In this document: positions 1 through 13,505 of the stretch, piece after piece
Layout: every line of letters starts with the position of its first letter
Numbering within the stretch: position 1 is the first letter of the stretch
Source of the DNA: Zhengitettix transpicula
Taxonomy: Eukaryota > Arthropoda > Insecta > Orthoptera > Tetrigidae
DNA length: 64,000 nucleotides
Direction of reading: 5' to 3'
Assembly (NCBI GenBank): GCA_037074705.1
Contig: CM073590.1
Span: 39,703,895 to 39,767,894 of the forward strand
The notes under the pieces: generated by a model
What the model saw: only the letters and a program-made list of their open reading frames with translations
Database searches by the model: none
What the model was told of the DNA's origin: nothing
Program-made: the position numbers and the translations under genes

Positions 1-171
1 AAATGTAATTATGATGATTGTATAAAATTCACCCATTTATCAAACCCAGATATAGACCCTGAGATTCCAAATATTATTGTATTTTAAAATTGTTAATAAA
101 ATTGTTAGTTTTTTCACGTAATAGTTCTTTTTATTCAGCCATCATTTGTAGTTATATATTAAATTATTACA
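1..171 (+). mobile_element. 3' end of an LTR (family L)
   Basis: The window opens inside a sequence that matches the 3' part of other LTRs here. At 37-62 it has a TTATCAAACCCAG...GACCC block, also seen at about 24676 and 52277. It ends at 171 in ATTATTACA followed by atatatag, like the ends at 24970 and 52418. The 5' part lies outside the window. It is noncoding and is called only by internal comparison. Confidence 0.55.
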
Positions 172-3100
172 ATATATAGCCTAATTATTAATTATATCTC
201 AATCTTACTTCAATATTCTATTAATTTTTTGTTCCGAAAAAATGTGCTACAAAACTTTTCTGAAAATATAAACAAAGACAATATATTTGTGGGATGTGTA
301 CCCACGCTACCAAAATTATATGTTTTTTATTTGTAGACATATCTAAGAAAAGATAAAACTAGTAAGCGTGATTTTGAATCTATCATCATGTGACCTTCTA
401 TAAGTGAATAAGTCATGCGTATTACCAACCAAATTAATTGGTCCATGCCTGAATGATGTAACATTTTACCATTACATATCTGTATCGAGCCCGCTTGGAC
501 GTTGTCGATAAACTGTATGAACAATTAAATACAGATAAAGGTATTTATTGTGTGCCCTCGCGCAATTTACAATAAAGCGAAAATTTTCCATTCAGTAATA
601 AAGTCCCTTTATTACGACTGCGGAGTACCACTTCAATTTTAAGCTTACAAAATCGGTTGCGACCGATTCATTGGGGAAGTGGGGTTGCACTGTTGCTCTA
701 CATGCTAAATGACGTACGATCACATATCAACGAGGGGAATACAGACATTGTAGCGGGGATCAAATAATCACGGTCATTAGACTCAACGAACTACTAATAT
801 TACAACGTATCGCCTCTCAGGCTAATAGCTGCCTTTACAATTTTTATACATGCGATATTACAGAAATATGCATGGTATTTTGAAACATTGAAGTTATTTA
901 AAAATGCATGCTTTTATCGAAGTCTCATATTATTTAGTATTGGTTTATTTTAAAGCAATGTTTGAATTGAATTATACGTATTAAAATTGTAGTTACGGAT
1001 ATAAAATACGATTATGTTCTTTATACCAAAAATTTAATACTCTAGTCATAAATGAATAAATTTGTTTTGAAGGATGAAATTTAAGCAAATCGTTTGGTTA
1101 GGTTTTTTTAAAACAATATATTGCTACAGCAGTTTTATAAAAATTATTATTTGTAAATAACTTTATTAAATTATTACTAATTTATGACAATTAAATATCT
1201 CCGCCACAGTAGCAAGCCTCCTGTGTATTTAATTATTTAACTACTAAATACATATATTTATTATATTCATTTTAGGCCCGAGGTCCGTTAAAATTCCTGC
1301 ACATTATAAAAAATTTATCTTAACTAGCTTCAGTCTGTAAAACATTGTATGAGTAGTGATAGAAATCTTCTGAGAGCATACTAGTGACATTCACTTTAGT
1401 AATTTTTGTCTTTGACTGACCAAAGAATTTTAACTTTCATCTCTGTCAACACTACCGAAAATTTACATAGTGTTTTTCTATACATGGCAAAAATTAAAAA
1501 CAATGGTTCTTAATGCGCAAGAAGGAAAAGAAAATCGTCTCAAAGGTAAACTTTTCGTACCGTTAAAACGCTTTAGTGAAGGTTTAACCAAACCAGAGAA
1601 TCAGCTCATGACGCCATTAGCGTTACTGAAATCCTTACATTATAGTTATCAAAATTCAAGCGTTGGCCTACAAAAGAAATTGCGTAATGCGTGAAACCCT
1701 TTAAACGTTGACGTTTTTTAGTTGAATCGCTGTATTCAATTTAGAAGAGTGCAATAAATACCGTACTTTTTTTTGGTAATTTAACAGGTGAATATATAAT
1801 ATATTTGGATATACGGAGAAGACGAGACTTTGGCCCGCTGTGAACGCGACTTTATTATGTGACGTAGTAAATTATGGGTATTTAGCTCTTATGTAATAAA
1901 TTATATCTCACAAAGAATCGCACTATATAAAATTATTTAAAATACTTCAGGTTTTAACAAAACATTCCAAATTAAATAAATTTAACACATTAATACCAAA
2001 TAAAATCTTGGTTAATACTCAAGAAACCATTACATTCATTAAAATGGTTTCTTTGAAATGGACCGGATATATGCTGAGGCGTGTTTTCAATAAGTATCCG
2101 CTATGCATTTGGGTCAGTGTTAGACGATATGAGGGAAAGGCAGGAATTGACAAATCTTGCGTGTACAAAATTCCTTTGCTTTGTTCGATATGGATTAAGT
2201 ATTAAATATTTATGTCCAATATAATTAAATTTCTTAGAATATTTTCAATGCATCACATAGGAGCAAATCGTACGAAATCTATATAAATATTTCATATAAG
2301 ACTTATATTAAGAATTAATTATCTTAAATTATCTGAGTGATAAAGTCACAGGAATGGGGAGTTTGAGACGCTGTATCTAGTTTTTTGTTACGAAAACTCG
2401 TTTGAGATGGGCTGGGAAAATGCTCGAACGTATTTTTGCAATGCTGGAAGGAGCTCTGTACTTAAAACTATTTGTAGCAGTCGTCATCAAGTAGCCATTG
2501 TGTAATTCTTTGATGTTTTCTCCAAAATAATTTTACAATACTAAGCGTAACAAAAATTGAGCTTGAATTTTTTTTGGCAGGGTGTTTATTCGACATTGAT
2601 GCAAGAAAACAGCTGCTCGAAGTGGAAACGATTAACGAACTTGTCATACCTTTTCCAAATTCAAATATTCAATTTAACACCCTTTTCCGTATATTAAATA
2701 TATGCATCATGAATACCCGGAGATTGTCAAGTTCCAAACTTACAAAATAATATAACATGTAAAAACGGCGACATACGACTCCTTAGGAACACAATTCATG
2801 AAGTGCAAAACAGATTGTGAGGGAACATGCTTCATTTAAGTTAATTAGAAAGCATAAAGACATATTTCTTTAAGTTCAATACATTTATTGCTGCCTCTAA
2901 AAAGAAATAACAACAAAACAAATTTTAAAAAAATTTACGATAATATTTGTTTATGAAAAAATTATAAGGCTTCTACTGTAACCAAATCCTTCAGAATAAA
3001 TTTTATTCATAATATTTATGAAAATTAAAAACTTATTTGAATTATTATGTCAAGTATCGTCAACAGGCTTTTCTAAACTATAATGTAAATGTGTATAGTT

Positions 3101-5260
3101 AATTAACTGAATTGTTACAAATAAATGTGTTTCACGAATCACAATAAAGCTACCGTTTTATTTAACCATCACCACTCGTGCCGAAACATTGTTAGCCTTG
3201 TTTTTTAGATCGGTTAATCTCGGTTATTAAGACCAGACTAGTTTAAGAAAATTTCAAACCATGTAGAAAGATATGAACTAATTTTCTACAAATTATATTT
3301 TAAAATGCATATAGATAGAAGGTACATAATAACTCTTGACTGTACAAGTGTGACTGTTTAGTGCAAGTGTCTAAGTTTCTGTTTCCATTTCTTAATCTAG
3401 ATTTATATATAGAAGACATAATTGGAATTATTTTTGATCGGAAATTAATTATTGTAATATATAATTCAGTCTGGAAACCACCAACTTTTTTGTATGCTAA
3501 CTGATAAACGAATAATAAACTCGCGTTCTGATAACTCTGCTTTAGAAAAATATGTTTAAGACCAGTGCGTTGCTATTGAGTATTTCATATGTTTACTACT
3601 AATAATAATATCGCAACGAAATAGTCATTTTGTAATTATTTTTCCATGTAAAAATAATTATATACCGAGAATTATGAAGCCAATTTTTATTCCTGCTAAT
3701 AGAAATAAAAATTGTATTGATCTTATTAATTATAATTGTTTTTGTATTAAAACGTATACAAATACATAGTTCATATTACTACTGTCCTATAAATTCTCTT
3801 TTGAAAATTCAGTATTTATTGTCTTTATTGATGACTATCAAAATTATAACCAATGTCGTCAGTTTCCAAATAAAGCAAACGATGAAATGATATAGCTATA
3901 ATGGTCCTTATTTTTAAAATACCGGAGGGTAACGTTCATCTGTGCATCATTTGTGGTTTAGTCAATTCGAACACTATTGAAAACCATACGATCCTCTTAT
4001 TTGCAAAGAATACCAACAATTTTATATCCGACTATGTCAAATCCCGAGAAAATATCAGGGACGATGGACATCCAACGTTCTTTGAATACTTGCACTCAAA
4101 ATTAAATTCTACTGTTTTGTATTTTCTAATATTATATCGTTTAGATATATGTATATTGCTGGAAATTTGACACTGAAGTGATCACACCGCGGAAGAACAT
4201 ATTAATTATTTTCTTTGAAGTTGTAGTATCTAACGTGCTGACGCTGCAGGATCTATTATCCTTCTTTTCAACGTTTGCCAAATCATTAATGAAATTTTTA
4301 TATGAAGTTATGGTAGACAGAAAGGCTCTCTTTCATCTACATATTTACAAAGCTGACAAAGAAAACCAGGTCAAAATCGAAGAACGTTTGATTACCCCAA
4401 TTGCAGAGTGTATTAAAGCCACGTTTCTTGGCCAGCTATTGCTAGTTATATTTTAAAAGTGAAGTCACCTTCTACAGAAATATGCCGTAATTTAAAAGTG
4501 TGGTTATTTTATTCTAACTATTTGCTCCATCTACATGTACCATCGTGAACCCATCGGATAAATAAAGCACCTCGCTTATTACTGGAATATGCTCATGATT
4601 TTCTAGTATGAATTACATTCAAATTATTTAACGTCAGCTGTGAGTAATTGGTTAGATACAGTATTTTGTAATTACTGGGAAGTACAAATGTAGATGATAA
4701 TTCATTAACAAGCAATTATCTCGGTAATAGAACTGAAAAGGACATTGAAGTGTCATTACGGTGATCATAATGCAAACAATCCATGACGAATTCGCTGACA
4801 AGTTTTGGAGAGAACAGAGTTTCGTTTGCTTATTGAGCTGTAGTTCCATCGGCGGATTTGTAATTTTCGACTCACACCAGAAGTATTATAAACTTATTTT
4901 GAACAACATATTACTATATTTTGATACTCAAAACATATTATTTAAGTGAAACTACGTGTCATCCCGGATTGTGATCCTTTTAAGTGTGCAATTATCAAGA
5001 AAAATAGAATAAACAAATTCTTGCATGCATAATAATTTTTTAAATAATTATGTCTAAATATAATTTATAGTGTTTTTTACAATTTATTATTAGAAAATTA
5101 AGATTACTAAATTTATATCTTGCTGTTTGCTAACAAGTTCCGGCCGAAATAATTGACAGAGCTGTTATAAATTTTAAGATAACAATGGAAATAAAAACGT
5201 GCATAATACAACAGTTAATAATGATTATTAATTATATATTTTATTTGTTATTTGTATCAT
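172..5260. other. AT-rich stretch, no recognised gene
   Basis: No element or host exon is recognised. Open frames of 60-92 codons at 1470-1694, 2008-2205, 3901-4170 and 4178-4456 (all +) have no motif I know and are within the length expected by chance for this base composition. A GCCGAAACATTG string at about 3180 resembles Penelope-element terminal sequence but is too short to call. Confidence 0.5.
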
Positions 5261-5360
5261 TTTTAACATTAAGGGCCGAAACATTAGACCTAGTAAACAA
5301 TATTTCGCTCATCAGTCTGGAATAATATTAACATTCTTCCCCTAGCATCTTTATATTGTG

Positions 5361-5580
5361 CTATATGAAATTATTTACGTTAAAATAAATATGTTTGGAC
5401 ACTATTGAATAATTTTGGACGTTTAATTTCAATTTATTTTTATGTTTCTTGATTATAGATTTGATACACCGTTCCGTTTGCCCGATATAACAAGAATTGA
5501 AATCTAAACAATTAATTTTGTAAACAATATTATAATTGCGAATCCTCAACAAATTGGAAATTTCCATAATGTGAAAAAAT
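5361..5580 (-). pseudogene. Penelope-like element fragment: GIY-YIG endonuclease domain
   Basis: A 68-codon frame (5361-5567) reads like the C-terminal GIY-YIG nuclease of Penelope-like retroelements. An N-terminal IVYKINC (the GIY position) is followed by about nine residues, then CYIGQTER (the YIG position), then a basic helix with KKHKNK and a later HIYFN. In this family the nuclease nicks the target for reverse transcription. Only this domain is left; no reverse transcriptase core is visible to the right, and the expected conserved Arg/Glu region further on is poor. About 80 bp past the stop (5274-5325) there are CTGATGAG and GTTTCGGCC strings (minus strand) that recall the hammerhead-like ends of such elements. 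A decayed fragment is the best reading. Confidence 0.7.
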
Positions 5581-5589
5581 TTATTACAA

Positions 5590-6245
5590 TATTCCTAAAG
5601 AAGGCTCGGTTGATTACTCAGATTTTTGTGATGGCACGAGTACTGTTAGAGCTGCATATGCGAAAATAGTTACTAGGAACTGCATCAGTTGTTAATTATT
5701 ATTTAATCAATCGTTTGGACTTTTGAAAGACTGGTATATTTTTAAAATGGGAATTTAGAATGTCTTTGTTTTTAATAAATAAGTAATTAATTTTTTAAAT
5801 GTTCGATTTCTATGTTTCCAAATATCTATATTTTAAATAAATATTTATTTAATTAGTAAGCGATTAAAATTAATTAATTTGTATTATGTTTGTTCACTTA
5901 CTTGATGTCTGCTGATCTTACACTTGATTTTCACTTGGTGTTTTATATATTTTGTACTTTATGTAAATTTAATTTGTACCGAATATTTTAAACGATGTAA
6001 CGGTTTAGTGTCTGATAAAATACCAATCGATACAAAACAGTCATTAGCAACAAATGTGGTTTGTGAACGAAGAAAATAATTTGCCAATCACAAATATGGC
6101 AGCATAGATGCAAAGAGTTCATTCACTGGAGTGTTCACTGTAGATTATCTTAGACAGTTGGTGAGTTTCCATATATAGCTGATCATAACATCAGTTTAAC
6201 TTATAAAATACAATTAACTGTAAATATCTTGAGGCAAGTTTTGGA
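5590..6245. other. Unassigned AT-rich spacer
   Basis: No open frame or repeat is recognised between the Penelope-like fragment and the first R copy. Possibly more Penelope-like sequence lies here in a state too decayed to read. Confidence 0.4.
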
Positions 6246-6795
6246 GGGCCCAGTTCCTTCGACTCAAAGTTTGGGGACGGTTTGCAGTCATCTTGGTAAC
6301 TGTCTACACTAATGCGGAGCGACAGGTTTTTAGCTCTCTCAGGCCGAATGTCCTAGAGATATGGAGAGGGCTACTACCTTAGGGGATTGAGCATTCTCTC
6401 GCAGGTGAACCTTCTCAGAGAGCTCTGGAGAGTCTTCTCCTCTCTCTGGTTCTTGAACTAAGGTTCCCACAAGCCGAGTCACCACGGTCAGTTTTGAGAG
6501 GTGTATACCTTGGGTATGCGGTAAAAGTTGTTCACTATTTCTATTTCAATAGTCAGCCAGCTGCCTCCTAAACTGGAATGCTGCGTCTTTACGTCAAACC
6601 CCACTCAAATCAACGGAAAGGCGTGAACCGAATACCCGACCTACCTGATACAGGATTTTTAGGATTTGTCCTGCATCACTTTTAGGCGAATTACGGGTAG
6701 GATCCTTAAACTACACCTCGGGGTAAGACTATTATAAGACTCGTATCTCAGCTATCTCCGCATCCCCCCTTTCAAATCTCTTCCTATACTATTAA
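6246..6795 (+). mobile_element. Family R retroposon, copy 1
   Basis: This is a plus-strand, diverged copy of the repeat also found near 16.4, 19.0, 29.9, 37.6, 39.2, 41.8 and 59.5 kb. Shared blocks run in the same order: GAACTAAGGTTCCCACA, TTTTGAGAGGTGTA, AGTCAGCCAGCTGCCTCCTAAACTGG, CCCGACCTACCTGAT, GGGTAGGATCCTTAAA, then CGCATCCCCCCTTTCAAAT. It reaches further 5' than most copies, including a TCTCTCGCAGG block also present at the 5' end of the 18.8-kb copy. Its poly(A) tail is eroded. I do not see a clear target duplication. Confidence 0.8.
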
Positions 6796-8740
6796 ATAAC
6801 AGCAAAAATAATGGAATAATTGTTATTACGCGTTAGTCCTCTTAATTTTTCTTCTAGATTATTAATTGTTCTATTATCATTTTTCAGCTGTCAACTCACA
6901 TTTATTTATAATCTACTTCTGTCTTATTTGAATGATCTTTTACTAAGAATTCATATTCATTTGTATAACTGTAGCCTTCTTTTTAGTAATTAATTAATTT
7001 ACATAAATGTTTAATTTTGATTATTCAATTTTATCGGTATAATTATATTGATTACGAGACATTAAAAATAAATACTTATTTTCGATATAATCAGACTATT
7101 ATCTTATAACAATAAAATTATTCTTTATTGCAATGAAGACTTTGCAAACAGATTAATTTATATGAAATTATTTTATATTTTAGTTTTATTGTCAATTTTG
7201 AAAATGTGTTATAGTAAAATCATTTTTTCTTGATCAGAAACTTCAATTTATGACATTTCTCTTTAGAGTCACAATCTTTAAAGACACTAATATGTATTGA
7301 TACGATATTGTTATATTAAATAGATTTTTGTGAATAAACTATCTGATATTTGTCGTAAACTACATTTTGTTTGGTACTCCTAGATTTGGTTTTTCTTCAA
7401 CATTTCACACACCTTTTAACTATTTATCCAGGTTCCGCTAACCCGCGCATAGATCGTGATTATCCTATTGTCCAAAATCAGATTATGTTATTATTTAAAT
7501 ATACGATTTCATTCCTACTTTGCATATAATTTGAATATGTTTAACATGTAAATTTATACATAATTATTCCTTCTGTGCCACAATTATGTAGTTTTAGGCA
7601 GCTGTTATTAGCTAATGTTGCTAATTTAATGTGTATTTACATTGAAACATGGTGGAACGAACCTCTAATCACATATAAAAATTTTCGTTCCTAAGCAACT
7701 TGAGTGGGTATTTAACCGAAGTAATCCACTTATATTCACTTTCGTAAATATTTAATATTTGTACAAATTATGTGTGAGACGTTATTAATGAGTATGCATA
7801 TAATATTTTTTAATATAAAAAGATGGAAAATCTGATTAAAATATTTATCACTCTTCCTGTTATATCTTATTATAAAAAGTGTCTGTAAATACATCGTATT
7901 CCCAGTCAAAATAACAAATCATTTAAAATGCTGTAACTAAATATCACATTAAAGTCATAATCGATTCTAACTACATTTCCTACGTATTTGAATGAACTTT
8001 AAATAATTTATCGCAGTTAATAAAGTTGGTAATACATTTAAAAACATTGTTCTACGTCAGAAATCTCGAAACAGCTGGATATTTCTTAGAGAGTCCTTAG
8101 GGGGCATTCAATTTATTGCTATAATTCAGCCGCTACCTCGCTTCTTTCTGATCGAACTACCATCAGCTATTTGTGCTTGAGTGATGGATTACACGTTCAC
8201 TCCGGAGCCTGCTGTTCTCGGATAAAGATATTGTGCTGGGAAGAATAACTTTCCGTATCACTCATACGGTTCGCATCGTCTTATGCACGTTGAACAGAAT
8301 AAATTAGGATTATAAGATTTATTTTATTTGTAAATTTAAATTTTTGCAACATAGATGCTCTAATGATATTGCTTCAGATACCTTTTAATTAAATTGATAA
8401 AAACTGTTTACCAAACAGTTACATTATCCTGTTAGACTTAATATGATGTAAGTACGTTTACTGAAAACTATATTCTGTGATTAATGTGGTTGTGAGACCT
8501 TTTTTTTAATACAATATGGTATAATTTGTCTGTTACAAGATTTAAGATTAATTAATGGTCAATAACAGACAGAAAATAATAAAAAACGTTTCCTTTACGT
8601 TTAGATCATAATACATTTGACTAAAATGTACAAAGTGCGTCAACTAAATTTTTCATTTTATTTCTGGTGCTAATTTACAATCTATCTTAACAGTTTTGAG
8701 TAATAAGTAAATTCTATGATATTAATGCTGTTTGACATGA
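6796..8740. other. AT-rich stretch, nothing recognised
   Basis: No frame above 60 codons and no shared repeat were noticed. A slightly GC-richer patch at 8100-8290 has no match to other parts of the window. Confidence 0.5.
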
Positions 8741-9600
8741 GTAGAGCACCGCCCTGGATTTATTTAGTGATGTCTTCTGGCCATAGTCTCTTCAATCTTT
8801 TCACTACGGGGTTTTGGAGGTAGAGGTCGACAATGTATTTCTTGCCGTAGTTTAGTGTTTGATTTTTGCTTTTGGTGGCATACGTCTTGATGGTTTCTGT
8901 AATAAATGGAATTTTGTGTATGGTTGATGTATCACGATGCATTGACTAGGGTGCGAAATGTCTTTAATTGGGAAGTCTACAAGATCTTGATATTTGATGG
9001 TTTGCTGCATCCCCATAAACAGATCCCGTAAGACCATATAGGTATTAGTATTGTTTTATATAGAAGTAGTTTGTTTTCAAGAGTAAGTTGTGATTTCCGT
9101 CCAAGTAGTCTGTGCATGTTTTTAGTTTCAGTTGTTCTATTTTGGCTTTTATGTGGGCTTTCAATGTCAGTTTTGAGTCCTAGGTATTTTACTGCGATGG
9201 GTTGATTGGATATTTTAACTTGTGGGAACGTCGATCGTTTATTTGTGAAGGAGATTTGCGTGGACTTTTTGCAGTTTACTTTTATTTTTGGTTGAACAAG
9301 TTTTCTAAGATGTTCGGATGTGACTCCGTGATTTTCGATTGCTTGGTCCACATCAATATCTGTTGATATTTTTGCAGTGTCATCTGCGAAGGTGGCGATT
9401 AGAGTGTTATCCGTGGTTGGGATGTCTGTTGTATATAGTAGATAGAAGACTTCCCTGCGGAATGCCAGAGTTGATGGCTTGACGTACGAAGTATCGTCTC
9501 TTGAATTGGACCTGGAAGCATCTTTGTATAATTTGTTTGAGTAGGAAAACTTGATGTAGGAGCCGTTTTATAATTTTATGTGGATTTCACATCATAGATA
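8740..9600 (-). pseudogene. Jockey-like LINE, 3' part of reverse transcriptase, frameshifted
   Basis: On the minus strand the pieces follow the order of a Jockey-clade reverse transcriptase. They are a decayed FQVQFKRR...GIPQGS block (about 9450-9520), an intact FADD catalytic motif (9379-9390) inside ATFADDTAKIST, a KYLGL block, the thumb segment LLLYKTILIPIWSYGICLWG, and a C-terminal tail ending NPVVKRLKRLWPEDI near 8765. Frames change at least twice: between 9450 and 9390, and near 9000. The first part of the polymerase, the nuclease domain and ORF1 are missing, as in 5'-truncated LINE copies. An AATAAA lies just past the stop on this strand. It cannot be active. Confidence 0.88.
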
Positions 9601-11340
9601 CTGCTGAGACCTCTTGTATAAGTTAGGACGCTAATGGTAATTTTATCTAACTTAATTGGACTGATTTCAGAAATTAATCAAGTATGATGCCTACACTCAT
9701 CCGAAGTCTTATTATTATTAAAATCAAAAGTGTAGCTTTTAATAGTATGATCAGTACTCTGCGTGGGATAGTTGAAGCATTTGTTTAAGAACAACTGCTC
9801 TACAACACGACATCTGCGAAGAGGCTAGGGCACATCTACGCTGTCAATACCACCCCTGTCATAGGGGTCGTGAACTTCTTCAACGCAGGCCTTAACAGAT
9901 TCTATGAAATTGAAATTAAGTTACAAACAACTTTGTAACAGTAAAAGTTACGCTATATTACGTACGAGCGAAATCTTAGAAAGCTTTTTTTTACGCACGC
10001 AGACCATATTTATTAGACCGCCTCTCGCGTTTACAAATTTATACTTTGTATAATAATTGTATGTCAAGTAATAAAACATCCAGGATACTATCTCAATTAA
10101 AAAAGTAAATACGTAATTCCATGTTCTATTATGTTTTAGTTGTAACATCCTGCCCGAAATAGTTTTTAAATAATTTTCTGTTCGACGTGTCATCCTTGGT
10201 GGTCACGTTCGAATTTGAAAAACTTTAAATGGTGTTCATAGATTATGTTACAGACATAGCACTAGGTGGGTTCTTAATCAAATAAAGATGTACCATCGTA
10301 AATTATAACTTGGTTTATATTTTTCATTCATTTAATCACGTAGTCATCTCATGCTGATTTAGGTAATGAAATGGAAGTGTATTTAGGAAAATATAATAAT
10401 TAAATTAACTACCTGTATCGTTTTTGACAATCAGCGACCAGGTTATAGGAACAATAATTTAATTGAATTATTTTATTCATCAGTGAAAAAAGCTGATTTT
10501 TAGCAGCGCCCATAAAATCAGTGTGCGTCTTAGTTATTACTTCTTAGAAATGTTGTGTGGATCCAATTATTTTACTTATAATTACTTATTTGTAGACAAT
10601 TTTCATCTTATTAAAAGTTTACAACAATTCTGACATGATTGGCTACTTGATTAAATACATCATGACATTTTTTGTGCAGATAACAGCAAGCAGACGTAAT
10701 CGAAAATACAAACAGTGGCCGGTACTCTAAATTGAATTTCAGGTACAAATTTCCTTTCTTATTAGAAGTCTGATTTACTGGAAAAACAAAGGAATTATAA
10801 AATAAACATTAATCAAAGAAATAAGTGTAGTAAGTAAGTTTCTTCTATGAATAAATAATTAATAAACAAAAGGACCATGTAAATAAAATGTTCCCCTTTG
10901 TCCTTAACATTTCCTGATTAATAATAGCATCATTTATGCAAATTAAATTACTTTTCTGGGTTATATCATCGTCAACTATTTGCATTTCCTAGAGATGAAT
11001 TATTCGTTAGCATGTATTTCCTAGTCCTTTTTACACAATTCAACAATACATGTTGCTTTCAAGTCCTTTCATCGATCTATTTTGAACTTAAAATTATCTA
11101 TCTCTCTTTGTGTATAACGTTATTCAATTTTTCTTGCTACCTGATCAAATTATGAATGAGGCATTTATATGTTTAATGTAAGTAATACTAAGATCTTTGT
11201 ATTTTTACATACTTTTGAATATTTTTCATCCGTATTATGTGTGAGTTATCGAAATCTCGTGGCCCTTTCGTCTTGGAACTTTTACATTTATTTAAATAAA
11301 ACCAATTTAGTCCTCATTTATTCTGTGTCTTATAATCTGC
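9601..11340. other. Unassigned sequence between two LINEs
   Basis: An 81-codon minus frame at 9948-10193 has no recognisable motif. A GC-richer patch at 9770-9900 could be more LINE remnant but I cannot align it. The rest is AT-rich and blank to me. Confidence 0.4.
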
Positions 11341-11474
11341 AAACCTAGCCCTAAAGACTCAGTACTACTTACTAGAAACCTTAACTCTGCAAAACTCAGA
11401 ATTATCGCAAATAGACTAGAGACCGTACAATGGGATTTTATTTTATATATTAATAAAATTAGAATGCTATTGAT

Positions 11475-13505
11475 ATGTTCGAAACTTTTCTAAATTATTT
11501 CTTATTAGTCATCAACGAGACAGCTCCACTTAAATTAAAGAATAGACCCAATATCAAAGTAAAAAATTGGATAACTAAAGGCATACTAGTTTCTCGCGAA
11601 AGGCTCTGCCAAATGAATAAATTTAAAAATATTAATTCATCGCCACAATTCTTGACTTTCTTACGTATCTACAAGAAAGTGCTTGTAGCTGCTAAAAAAT
11701 TACATACATCGGAGTATATAGAAAACTCAAATAACAAAATAAAAGCAACTTGGGAGATTATTAAAAATATCTCAGGTAAAGTCAATTATAACGCGACAGA
11801 TATAAAGCTTGTTGATGACGGTAAAACTTTCACCAACAGAGACGCTGCGGGTATATTTAATTCATATTTTGTTCATGTGTCGGATCAATTTTCTAACAAT
11901 AAGCCATCAGAAGGTCGTGCTTTTTATAAACTGCTACAAAACGCCGTACCGAGTGTTCAGAATTCCATTTTCCTTCAAACGGTTACCAATATCGAAATAA
12001 TAAACGTAATAAGAAAGTTAAAATGTACCCAATCTGCGGATATATATGGCATCTCAAGCAAAGTCGTGAACTACTGTGCCGAAGTCATAGCTACTCCCCT
12101 TCAAATCATATTCAACGCGTGTCTTTCTACCGGCATTTTTCCCGACTCCCTTAAAGCTGCTAAAGTTATTCCGATCTTCAAAAAGGGTTCGCCCACCAAC
12201 GCATCAAATTGCAGACCAATTTCTCTACTTCCGATATTTTCAAAAATACTAGAAAAAATTTTACACAAAAAGTTACTTGAATTCTTGACGAAGTATAAAG
12301 TAATTACTCCGGCACAACACGGCTTCCTCAAACAAAAATCCACGAGCACTGCTATGTACGAGTTCATTCAAAGTATACAAAATTCCCTTGATGAAAAACT
12401 GAAAGTAGCCGGAATTTTTGCTGATCTCTCGAAGGCATTTGATCTTGTAGAGCACAGCATACTCCTCCAAAAATTAGAATATTATGGGATCAGAGGCAAC
12501 ACTTTGGCACTCTTTAAATCTTATCTCAACAATCGGAAACAGAAGGTAGCCTTAAAAAACAAAGCTGGTGAGGTGCACTTGTCAGAATGGGAGGGCATTT
12601 GTTGTGGCGTGCCTCAGGGCTCAATATTAGGTCCCCTGCTTTTTCTTTTGTATATTAACGATCTTCCAGAATATATGGGCCCTATAAAATCTGTCTTATA
12701 CGCAGATGACACTAATTTGTTAATTACGGACATTGATTTAAATAATCTCAATGCGAAGATTGAGACTGCATCTAGAGACCTAAATACTTGGTTCGCCGCC
12801 AATAAATTATCACTCAATGTGCAGAAAACTAAGTTAGTTCGTTTTACAACAGGAACCAACAACATCGTAACGGATAAGTTCTCTGATCATGCGACTTTCC
12901 TCGGCTTGCAAGTCGACAGTAAATTAAAATGGAACTTGCACATTGATCGCCTCGTGCGCAAACTTAGTTCTGTTTGTGACTCATTGAGACTATTGATGCA
13001 ACAAGTTGATACCAAAACTGCTTCACTAGTCTATTTTGCCTACTTTCATTCACATATGTGTTACGGTATTGCCAACTGGGGCAATTGTTCTCGTTGTGTG
13101 GATGTTTTCAAACTGCAAAAACGAGCCATTAGAATTATATCAGGTTCAGATGCTAGAGAAAGCTGCAGACCTCTGTTCAAAAGACTTCATATTCTGACTC
13201 TACCTAGCGCTTACATATTAGAAATACTAAAATTTGTTAATCGCAACATGAACCTTTTTGCAAGTAACGGGGACAATCATGGCTACGACACAAGAAACCG
13301 TTCAGTTCTCAGGTCTGACAAGCAGAGCCTCAGTCTCTACGAGTCTAGCGTTCATTATTCCGGTATCGCACTATTTAACAGTCTTCCTGATCATGTAAAG
13401 AACATCAACAAATACAACTCATTCGTCAAGGAGTGTAAAACTTTCCTTGTAAATGAAACTTATTACTCCGTACACGAAATTTTTAATCGGTCTGACATTC
13501 GTTGA
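11475..13505 (+). CDS. Non-LTR reverse transcriptase, 676 aa, open frame
   Basis: This is the polymerase part of ORF2 of LINE-A, which would copy its own RNA into DNA at a nicked target. Motifs run in family order: finger region with CRPIS at about 246-250 and IFSKILEK at 254-261; palm motif ADLSKAFD at 316-323; GVPQGSILGPLLF at 378-390; the catalytic YADD at 409-412; WFAANKLSLNVQKTK at 439-453; FLGLQVDSKLKW at 475-486; thumb FAYFHSHMCYGIANWG at 521-536; and a C-terminal GYDTRNRS block near 603-610. There is no internal stop, unusual beside the other LINEs here, which points to a fairly recent insertion. The start ATG is only the first in frame; the true ORF2 began upstream in the lost nuclease domain. 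All catalytic residues I can check are intact, but without the nuclease the copy should not retrotranspose by itself. Confidence 0.93.
   Translation: MFETFLNYFLLVINETAPLKLKNRPNIKVKNWITKGILVSRERLCQMNKFKNINSSPQFLTFLRIYKKVLVAAKKLHTSEYIENSNNKIKATWEIIKNISGKVNYNATDIKLVDDGKTFTNRDAAGIFNSYFVHVSDQFSNNKPSEGRAFYKLLQNAVPSVQNSIFLQTVTNIEIINVIRKLKCTQSADIYGISSKVVNYCAEVIATPLQIIFNACLSTGIFPDSLKAAKVIPIFKKGSPTNASNCRPISLLPIFSKILEKILHKKLLEFLTKYKVITPAQHGFLKQKSTSTAMYEFIQSIQNSLDEKLKVAGIFADLSKAFDLVEHSILLQKLEYYGIRGNTLALFKSYLNNRKQKVALKNKAGEVHLSEWEGICCGVPQGSILGPLLFLLYINDLPEYMGPIKSVLYADDTNLLITDIDLNNLNAKIETASRDLNTWFAANKLSLNVQKTKLVRFTTGTNNIVTDKFSDHATFLGLQVDSKLKWNLHIDRLVRKLSSVCDSLRLLMQQVDTKTASLVYFAYFHSHMCYGIANWGNCSRCVDVFKLQKRAIRIISGSDARESCRPLFKRLHILTLPSAYILEILKFVNRNMNLFASNGDNHGYDTRNRSVLRSDKQSLSLYESSVHYSGIALFNSLPDHVKNINKYNSFVKECKTFLVNETYYSVHEIFNRSDIR

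Noticed and set aside
3170..3200. Penelope hammerhead motif around GCCGAAACATTG
   Set aside because: Only the GAAAC side is present; no CUGANGA partner was found upstream.
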